NCBI GenBank assembly: GCA_007117255.1
Contig: SKGU01000386.1
Span: 1-5,851, forward strand
Direction: 5' to 3'
Source: Natronohydrobacter sp.
GTDB taxonomy: Bacteria > Pseudomonadota > Alphaproteobacteria > Rhodobacterales > Rhodobacteraceae
DNA length: 5,851 nucleotides
Shown: positions 1-5,151 of the stretch, piece by piece
Numbering within the stretch: position 1 is the first letter of the stretch
How the letters are laid out: each line of letters begins with the position of its first letter
Notes under the pieces: model-generated
Seen by the model: the letters and a program-made list of their open reading frames with translations, nothing else
Databases searched by the model: none
Told to the model about the DNA's origin: nothing
Translations under genes and position numbers: made by a program

Positions 1-25
1 CAACTGAAATCAATAGGTCCTGCCC
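1..25. other. Flank beyond the nrdJ stop; possible edge of a repeat element
   Basis: On the minus strand the stop TAG is followed by GGGGCAGGACCTATTG and then GATTTCAGTTG to the window edge, counting the last stop base as the first G. This resembles GGGGTCAGGACC-type sequences that I remember near REP-associated (RAYT/Y1) transposase genes in Proteobacteria. Too little is present to define an element. Only a 4-bp inverted repeat (TAGG/CCTA) is visible, not a convincing terminator. Confidence 0.2.
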
Positions 26-2290
26 CTAGCCGCATTTCGAGTGTCCACAGGCGCGGCAGGTCATGCAGCCTTCGATCATGACCATCTCATAGGCGCCGCA
101 GGATGGGCACGCCTTGCCATGCGGCGCATCGCCCGCGACCATGCGCAGTGCTTGCGGGTCGGTCTTCAGGCCCAACCCCTCGCCCTCAATAAACCCGATG
201 CGGATCAGGTGCTGTTCGATCACCCCACCAATCGCCGCCAGGATTGACGGGATATAGCGCCCCTGCACCCATGCGCCCCCGCGCGGATCAAATACGGCTT
301 TCAGCTCTTCGACCACGAAAGACACATCGCCGCCGCGCCGGAACACGGCCGAAATCATCCGCGTCAGCGCCACGGTCCAGGCGAAATGCTCCATGTTCTT
401 GGAATTGATGAAAATCTCGAACGGGCGTCGGTGCCCATTAATCACCGTATCATTGATCGTGACATAAATCGCGTGTTCCGAGCCGGGCCATTTCAGCTTG
501 TAAGTATGCCCCTCCAGCGCTTCGGGCCGGTCAAACGGCGTGGACAGATACACGACATCCGCCCCCGTGTCGGCCTGCGGGACAGCCTCGCTCTTGTCAG
601 AGACGGACAAGACCGAGCCTGTCACCTCATTGGGGCGATATGTCGTGCAGCCTTTGCAGCCCATATCCCAGGCCGCCATGTAGACATCCTTGAACGCGTC
701 AAAGCTGATATCTTCAGGGCAGTTGATCGTCTTGGAAATCGAGCTGTCCACCCATTTCTGCGCCGCCGCCTGCATCTTGACATGATCCATCGGCGCAAGC
801 GTCTGCGCATTGACAAAATACGCAGGGAGTGGCGCATCGCCATGCATCTCGCGCCACATGCGCACCGCGTAATCCTCGACCGTCTCTTCTGTGCGCGAGC
901 CGTCCTTCTGCAACACTTTGCGCGTATATTCATAGGCAAAGACCGGCTCGATGCCGGAGCTGACATTGCCTGCATAGAGACTGATCGTCCCCGTCGGCGC
1001 GATCGAGGTCAAAAGCGCATTGCGGATGCCATGCGTGCGGATTGCCTCGCGCACATCGTCATCCATCGCGGTCATATTGGCAGAAGCGAGGAAGCCCTCG
1101 GCCTCAAACAGCGGAAACGCCCCTTTTTCGCGCGCCAGATCGACCGATGCCAGATAGGCTGCGCGCGCAATGGCGCGCATCCACGCATCAAGCTGCGCCA
1201 CCGCCCCGTCCGAGCCATAGCGCAAGCCGACCATCAGCAGCGCATCCGCAAGCCCGGTGACGCCCAGCCCGATCCGCCGTTTGGCTTCAGCCTCCTGCGC
1301 TTGCGCATCCAACGGGAAGCGCGAAACATCTACGACATTATCCATCATCCGCACAGCGACCCGTACCAGATCGTTCAGCGCCGCGTCATCAAGCCGTGCG
1401 CCATCCGTGAAAGGGTCAAGAACCAGACGCGCCAGATTGACCGACCCCAGCAAGCACGCCCCATAGGGTGGCAACGGCTGTTCCCCGCAAGGATTGGTCG
1501 CGGCAATTGTCTCGCAATAATGCAGATTGTTGGCCTTGTTGATCCGGTCAATGAAAATCACGCCCGGTTCCGCATAATCATACGTCGCCCGCATGATCCG
1601 GTTCCACAGATCGCGCGCCTGCACTGTATGATAGACCCGACCATCGAAGACCAGATCCCACGGTCCATCCGCCTTCACCGCTTCCATGAACGGGTCTGTC
1701 ACCAGAACCGACAGATTGAACATGCGCAGCCGCGCCGCATCCTGCTTGGCGGCGATGAACTGCTCGATATCGGGGTGATCGCAGCGCATCGTCGCCATCA
1801 TCGCACCCCGGCGCGAGCCCGCCGACATGATCGTGCGGCACATCGCATCCCAGACATCCATGAAAGACAAAGGCCCGGACGCATCCGCCGCCACGCCATG
1901 CACCGCTGCACCTTTGGGCCGTATGGTGCTGAAATCATAGCCAATCCCGCCACCTTGCTGCATGGTCAACGCAGCTTCCTTCAGCATCTCGAAAATGCCG
2001 CCCATGCTGTCGGGTATAGTGCCCATGACGAAACAATTGAACAATGTGACAGCCCGCCCGGTCCCGGCACCTGCAGTAATCCGTCCGGCGGGCAGGAATT
2101 TGAAATCCTCCAGCGCGCTGTAGAAACGGTCTTCCCACTGCGCCGGATCACTTTCAACGCGCGCAAGATCACGCGCAATCCGGCGCCATGTATCTTCGAC
2201 ACTTTGATCGATTGATGTGCCATCGGACGCTTTCAGGCGGTATTTCATGTCCCAGATTTGTTCAGCAATCGGGGCAGCAAAACGGCTCAT
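26..2290 (-). CDS. nrdJ: Adenosylcobalamin-dependent (class II) ribonucleotide reductase
   Basis: Cytoplasmic enzyme that reduces ribonucleotides to deoxyribonucleotides for DNA synthesis, using coenzyme B12 to make the thiyl radical and needing no oxygen or NrdB partner. The 754-residue product carries the family hallmarks: FNCF with Cys86, the QQGGGIGYDFS segment (111-121), SRRGAMM (159-165), the active-site NPCGE (266-270) with the presumed radical Cys268, Cys279 eleven residues later as partner of Cys86 in the substrate-reducing disulfide, APTGTISL (431-438) and GCKGCTTYRPN (544-554). Residues about 590-695 resemble the C-terminal TSCPD-type domain, although no literal TSCPD motif is seen. 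Six cysteines at the end (728, 731, 742, 745, 748, 753) form a zinc-ribbon-like, redox-relay tail. No frameshift or missing catalytic residue. I chose the ATG at 2290 because AAGGA lies 8 nt upstream; the in-frame ATG at 2350 lies upstream of the predicted transcription start. It is transcribed divergently from the MFS gene. Assignment is firm; substrate level (di- or triphosphate) is inferred from the family. Confidence 0.96.
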   Translation of the reverse strand: MSRFAAPIAEQIWDMKYRLKASDGTSIDQSVEDTWRRIARDLARVESDPAQWEDRFYSALEDFKFLPAGRITAGAGTGRAVTLFNCFVMGTIPDSMGGIFEMLKEAALTMQQGGGIGYDFSTIRPKGAAVHGVAADASGPLSFMDVWDAMCRTIMSAGSRRGAMMATMRCDHPDIEQFIAAKQDAARLRMFNLSVLVTDPFMEAVKADGPWDLVFDGRVYHTVQARDLWNRIMRATYDYAEPGVIFIDRINKANNLHYCETIAATNPCGEQPLPPYGACLLGSVNLARLVLDPFTDGARLDDAALNDLVRVAVRMMDNVVDVSRFPLDAQAQEAEAKRRIGLGVTGLADALLMVGLRYGSDGAVAQLDAWMRAIARAAYLASVDLAREKGAFPLFEAEGFLASANMTAMDDDVREAIRTHGIRNALLTSIAPTGTISLYAGNVSSGIEPVFAYEYTRKVLQKDGSRTEETVEDYAVRMWREMHGDAPLPAYFVNAQTLAPMDHVKMQAAAQKWVDSSISKTINCPEDISFDAFKDVYMAAWDMGCKGCTTYRPNEVTGSVLSVSDKSEAVPQADTGADVVYLSTPFDRPEALEGHTYKLKWPGSEHAIYVTINDTVINGHRRPFEIFINSKNMEHFAWTVALTRMISAVFRRGGDVSFVVEELKAVFDPRGGAWVQGRYIPSILAAIGGVIEQHLIRIGFIEGEGLGLKTDPQALRMVAGDAPHGKACPSCGAYEMVMIEGCMTCRACGHSKCG

Positions 2291-2298
2291 CGCGCGCA

Positions 2299-2303
2299 TC
2301 CTT
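2299..2303 (-). promoter_or_regulatory. Ribosome binding site of nrdJ
   Basis: On the minus strand this reads AAGGA, 8 nt before the ATG at 2290. It is the feature that decides the start: it overlaps the alternative ATG at 2299, so translation from there or from 2350 is unlikely. Confidence 0.7.
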
Positions 2304-2328
2304 TGTGGCTTGTCAGGGCAGAACCCGC

Positions 2329-2357
2329 AACATAAGCCCCTCATCCCCATCGGTCAA
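2329..2357 (-). promoter_or_regulatory. Predicted sigma70-type promoter of nrdJ
   Basis: On the minus strand TTGACC (2357-2352) is followed after exactly 17 nt by TATGTT (2334-2329). The -35 box matches five of six consensus bases and the -10 four of six. Transcription would start near 2322, giving a leader of about 32 nt with the AAGGA site in it. That leader is far too short for a cobalamin riboswitch, so direct B12 control by that route is not supported. Read by eye; no mapped start site is available. Confidence 0.5.
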
Positions 2358-2373
2358 CGCCAAGACTAAGCCC

Positions 2374-2401
2374 TTGGCGCGCGCGGCGGCTTGGCTATAG
2401 T
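2374..2401 (+). promoter_or_regulatory. Predicted sigma70-type promoter of the MFS gene
   Basis: TTGGCG (2374-2379) is followed after 16 nt by TATAGT (2396-2401), a combination typical of vegetative promoters in this group as I know them. Transcription would begin near 2408, leaving a leader of about 22 nt before the ATG at 2430. This places the upstream in-frame TTG at 2391 outside the transcript. Its -35 box lies only 16 nt from the -35 box of the divergent nrdJ promoter. Confidence 0.45.
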
Positions 2402-2429
2402 CGCCCGCGAAACGGTGGTGCAGGACACT

Positions 2430-3641
2430 ATGAGCAGTATTTCGCATGGATGGGCCAACTATGTGGGCGCACTGGGTGTGACCCAGATCCTTGGCTATGG
2501 CGCGATCTTTTACGCCTTTCCGCTGCTTGCACCCTTTGCCGCCGCCGAGTTCGAGGTCAGCGAAACCCGCCTCTATGCTGTGTTCTCGCTCGGCCTGTTT
2601 CTGGGTGGCATCGTCGCAAGCGTTGCCGGGCCATGGCTGGACCGATTCGGCGCGCCGCGCATGATGGCAATCGGCAGTGCCTGCACCGCGATGCTGTTCA
2701 CTGGCCTCGCCTTCGCGCCCAATGTCTATATATTCTCGGCCTTGGTGATCTTGCTTGAGGCGCTGAGCTTTCTGGTGCTCTATGACGCTGCCTTCGCAGC
2801 CCTCGCGCTGGGCGTGCCCATTGGCACAAGGCGCGCCATCACACGGCTGACGCTGATCGCAGGCTTCGCCTCGACACTGTTCTGGCCACTTACCGGGTTT
2901 TTGACCGAGAGCATCGGCTGGCGCATGACCTATCTGGTCTTTGCAGCGCTACATCTTGCGCTCGCTCTGCCGCTGCATCTTTGGCTAACGCGCCTGACAC
3001 AGCGCAGCATCAGCGCCCGGCAAGCTGATCCTGCGCCCTTGCCAGCCCCTGACTGGCCTGTCGTCACAGGACCCCGCGCGCGCCCCGCCTTCTGGCTTCT
3101 GGGCGCAAGCTTCGCCCTGACCGGGATCGTCATTGCTGCACTTGGCGTGCATCTTGTTCCCAGTCTGCTGGCACTGGGGCTTGGCCAGCACGCCTATCTG
3201 ATCGGAATGCTGATGGGGCCTGCGCAAGTCATGGTGCGGCTGGTCGATGCGACGGCGTGGCGCAGTTATCACCCGCTGACTGTTGCGCTGATCTCCGGCA
3301 TGGCCGTCGCGGTCGCCGTGGTGGCGCTGCAACTTGCCGGTCAGGGAATGGCCTTCGCAATCGCCTTTGCACTGATTTTCGGCGCGGGTCAGGGGCTGGC
3401 CAGCATCGTGCGCGGCGCTGTGCCGCTGGCGCTGTTTGGCCCCACGGGCATTGGACGCAGGTTGGGCCACCTGGCGGCGCTGCGCAACGTCACTGCCGCC
3501 GCCGCGCCCTTTGCCTTTGCACTTGGCACAGAGAGACTGGGACTGCCATTGACCTTGCAACTCAGCCTTGCCATTGCCATCCTCGGCTTTGCGCTACTTT
3601 TTGGGCTGCACCTGCTGGTGCGCCAAGCCTCAGATCAGTAG
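2430..3641 (+). CDS. Major facilitator superfamily (MFS) transporter
   Basis: Predicted inner-membrane secondary transporter of 403 residues, a normal length for a 12-helix MFS protein. Hydrophobic stretches fall at about 13-37, 48-68, 77-96, 100-124, 138-157, 164-186, then 219-242, 250-270, 283-303, 306-328, 345-366 and 373-396, with a Pro-rich polar loop at about 187-218 separating the two six-helix halves. The first cytoplasmic loop holds a motif-A-like GPWLDRFGAPR (67-77), the classic MFS signature. The N-terminus, with GYGAIFYAFPLL (22-33), resembles uncharacterised proteobacterial MFS_1 members; substrate and direction cannot be told. I chose the ATG at 2430 because the predicted promoter lies just before it; GTG codons at 2415 and 2418 and a TTG at 2391 are in frame alternatives. 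Its Shine-Dalgarno signal is weak (AGGA at 2422-2425, only 4 nt away). It is probably the first gene of a two-gene transcript with the DUF1489 gene. Confidence 0.88.
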   Translation: MSSISHGWANYVGALGVTQILGYGAIFYAFPLLAPFAAAEFEVSETRLYAVFSLGLFLGGIVASVAGPWLDRFGAPRMMAIGSACTAMLFTGLAFAPNVYIFSALVILLEALSFLVLYDAAFAALALGVPIGTRRAITRLTLIAGFASTLFWPLTGFLTESIGWRMTYLVFAALHLALALPLHLWLTRLTQRSISARQADPAPLPAPDWPVVTGPRARPAFWLLGASFALTGIVIAALGVHLVPSLLALGLGQHAYLIGMLMGPAQVMVRLVDATAWRSYHPLTVALISGMAVAVAVVALQLAGQGMAFAIAFALIFGAGQGLASIVRGAVPLALFGPTGIGRRLGHLAALRNVTAAAAPFAFALGTERLGLPLTLQLSLAIAILGFALLFGLHLLVRQASDQ

Positions 3642-3651
3642 AGACACACCC

Positions 3652-4080
3652 ATGAACACAACACATCTGATCAAACTCTGCGTCGGCGCCGAACAGGTCG
3701 AGGATCTGATCCAGTGGCAGCAAAACTCCCGCGCGCTTGGCCCGGACGGGCTGCCACGCCATGTCACGCGCATGTGGCCCAAACGCGCAGACGAGATCGT
3801 GAATGGCGGATCGCTCTACTGGGTGTTCAAGGGTGTCGTGCTGGCCCGCCAGCGTATCCTGCGGCTGGATGAGGTCGCAGGCAGCGACGGCATCACCCGC
3901 TGCGGCATCGTGCTGGACCGCGAAATCATCCGCACCGCCGCCGCCCCCAAGCGCCCGTTTCAGGGCTGGCGCTATCTCGCAGTCAAGGACGCGCCCCCTG
4001 ACCTGCCCAAGGCGCGCAAAGGCGATGACACACTGCCCCCGGAACTGGACGCCGCACTTGCGGATCTGGGCCTTCACTGA
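3652..4080 (+). CDS. DUF1489 family protein of unknown function
   Basis: A 142-residue soluble protein, without signal peptide or membrane helix, that matches the DUF1489 family known chiefly from Alphaproteobacteria. Recognisable conserved blocks are HLIKLCVGA (5-13), HVTRMWPKR (37-45), GGSLYWVFKGVVLARQ (52-67) and RPFQGWRYL (101-109), followed by a charged, Pro-rich C-terminal part. Length is typical of the family and the frame is intact. The function is not established to my knowledge; the His/Arg/Trp-rich conserved blocks suggest a ligand or nucleic-acid binding surface, but that is speculation. Its ATG lies 10 nt after the MFS stop codon and it has only a poor Shine-Dalgarno (GAGA at 3641-3644), so it is probably translated by coupling from the MFS reading frame. 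An upstream in-frame extension back to 3568 overlaps the MFS gene and is not needed to complete the family domain. Confidence 0.9.
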   Translation: MNTTHLIKLCVGAEQVEDLIQWQQNSRALGPDGLPRHVTRMWPKRADEIVNGGSLYWVFKGVVLARQRILRLDEVAGSDGITRCGIVLDREIIRTAAAPKRPFQGWRYLAVKDAPPDLPKARKGDDTLPPELDAALADLGLH

Positions 4081-4129
4081 CCCGCTTTCATCTTGGGCCC
4101 GCTTTCATCTTGGGCCCGCTTTCATCTTG
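4081..4129. repeat. 17-bp tandem repeat, almost three copies
   Basis: The unit CCCGCTTTCATCTTGGG occurs perfectly at 4081-4097 and 4098-4114, and its first 15 bases recur at 4115-4129. The array starts directly after the DUF1489 stop codon and runs into CCAAAAATACTC. The third copy plus this tail gives TTTCATCTTGCCAAAAATACTC, which I recall as a recurrent intergenic motif in Rhodobacteraceae, often next to a GC-rich hairpin. Here the hairpin part is absent, and the head of the motif appears to have been duplicated. The junctions create two GGGCCC palindromes. The repeat itself is plain in the sequence; the family link is from memory. Confidence 0.85.
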
Positions 4130-4167
4130 CCAAAAATACTCAAATACAACGCGTCACCACAGCGCTG
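4130..4167 (-). terminator. Weak candidate terminator of ccdA
   Basis: Reading on the minus strand beyond the ccdA stop codon, CAGCGC (4167-4162) can pair with GCGTTG (4152-4147) through one G-U pair across a 9-nt loop. A T-rich stretch follows (TATTTGAGTATTTTT at 4146-4132). The stem is short and the T tract is interrupted, so termination may be inefficient or Rho-dependent. No clear intrinsic terminator is visible for the convergent DUF1489 gene. Confidence 0.3.
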
Positions 4168-4178
4168 CGCAGGCACGA

Positions 4179-4997
4179 TCACCCCAGCCGCTGCATCGCC
4201 GGGAAGGTTTCCAGCAACCACCAGCTAAAGGCCGAGAAGGCACCTGTCAGCAGGGCCAGCCCCACCACCAGCAGCAGCAACCCCATGACCTTCTCGATCA
4301 CCGCCATATGCCGCTTCAGCCGCGTCATCAGCCCCATCGAGCGCTGCACGAAAATCGCCGCCAGCAGGAAGGGCAAGCCCAGCCCAAGCGCATAGACACC
4401 AAGCATCGCCGTGCCGCGCGTGACCGTCGCTTCGGTCGCGGCCATGGTCAGGATCGCGCCCAGAACCGGACCAATGCAGGGCGTCCAGCCAAAGGCGAAA
4501 GCAAGACCCAGCACATAGGCGCCAAAGGCCGACCCGCCCCGGTCGCCCGCGTCAAAGCGGATATCGCGTGACAACAGCGAGCCAGACAGCATTGCCGGGG
4601 CCGCGATATTCGCCCCTTCAAGGCTGCGCACAATCATGCTGGCCATCCATCTGAACACGCCAAGAAAATGCAGCCCGAAGGCAATCACGACCACACCCGC
4701 GATCTGACCGAAAAAGACGGCATTGCGCAGGAACAAATGCCCCATGGTCGAGGCTGTGAACCCCAGCAGCAAGAATACGGTGGATAACCCCATGAAGAAA
4801 AACAGCGCAGGCAGGATGGCACGGCGCGAGGCGCGCCCCTCGGCGGTCAGTTCCTGCATGGAAATCCCACCCATATAGGCGAGATAAGGCGGCACAATCG
4901 GCAACACGCAAGGCGACAGGAAAGATAAAACGCCAGCGCCGAAGGCAATGGACAAAGCCACAATCATACCCGCGTCAAAAACGTCTATCCCGAACAT
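4179..4997 (-). CDS. ccdA: CcdA-type thiol-disulfide transmembrane transporter (cytochrome c biogenesis)
   Basis: Inner-membrane protein of 272 residues that, in its family, passes electrons from cytoplasmic thioredoxin across the membrane to periplasmic thiol proteins such as CcmG, keeping apocytochrome c haem-binding cysteines reduced. Six hydrophobic segments are visible at about 11-36, 59-81, 92-116, 157-184, 195-217 and 235-258. The two halves each carry the expected redox cysteine flanked by prolines: SPCVLPIVPPY (28-38, Cys30) and TPCIGPVLG (172-180, Cys174). These are the only cysteines in the protein, as expected for the minimal CcdA form without the extra DsbD domains. The ATG at 4997 has an AAGG ribosome site (5009-5006) 8 nt upstream. 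It faces the DUF1489 gene tail to tail and follows the RNase E-like gene on the same strand after 154 nt with a terminator between them, so it probably has its own promoter, although I see no convincing one. Other DsbD-family roles, such as protein disulfide isomerisation, remain possible. Confidence 0.93.
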   Translation of the reverse strand: MFGIDVFDAGMIVALSIAFGAGVLSFLSPCVLPIVPPYLAYMGGISMQELTAEGRASRRAILPALFFFMGLSTVFLLLGFTASTMGHLFLRNAVFFGQIAGVVVIAFGLHFLGVFRWMASMIVRSLEGANIAAPAMLSGSLLSRDIRFDAGDRGGSAFGAYVLGLAFAFGWTPCIGPVLGAILTMAATEATVTRGTAMLGVYALGLGLPFLLAAIFVQRSMGLMTRLKRHMAVIEKVMGLLLLVVGLALLTGAFSAFSWWLLETFPAMQRLG

Positions 4998-5005
4998 ACC
5001 CGCAA

Positions 5006-5009
5006 CCTT
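5006..5009 (-). promoter_or_regulatory. Ribosome binding site of ccdA
   Basis: Reads AAGG on the minus strand, 8 nt from the ATG at 4997. The spacing is optimal and supports this start codon. Confidence 0.6.
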
Positions 5010-5114
5010 ATTGTCATCTGCATCTACAGCCTATGCTGTCTGGCGAGAAGGGTCATCCTGTTCACGGTAACTATTGCGTGGTCTGCGAAGTCATGTCGCA
5101 GTGCCTTCCCACGG

Positions 5115-5143
5115 AACAAGACGGGCCGCACCATGGCGGCCCG
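5115..5143 (-). terminator. Intrinsic terminator downstream of the RNase E-like gene
   Basis: On the minus strand, 8 nt past the TGA at 5152-5154, CGGGCCGC (5143-5136) forms a perfect 8-bp GC-only stem with GCGGCCCG (5129-5122) over a 6-nt loop. TCTTGTT (5121-5115) follows at once. Stem, loop and tail have the standard shape of a Rho-independent terminator, with a somewhat impure U tract. It should separate this gene's transcript from ccdA. Confidence 0.7.
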
Positions 5144-5151
5144 CATCATGT

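Noticed and set aside
386..2215. A 609-codon open frame on the plus strand, antisense to nrdJ
   Set aside because: It lies wholly inside nrdJ and gives an Arg/His/Ile-rich product without recognisable domains. GC-rich codon use on the opposite strand commonly leaves such frames open.
2291..2350. Cobalamin riboswitch upstream of nrdJ
   Set aside because: There is no B12-box-like sequence and the predicted leader is only about 32 nt; the whole gap to the next gene is 139 nt.
2985..3560. A 191-codon minus-strand frame within the MFS gene
   Set aside because: It is antisense to a clear 12-helix transporter; the Gln/His/Arg-rich product matches no family I know and has no start context.
4095..4117. 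GGGCCC palindromes as a regulatory site pair
   Set aside because: They arise automatically at the junctions of the 17-bp repeat units and need no separate explanation.
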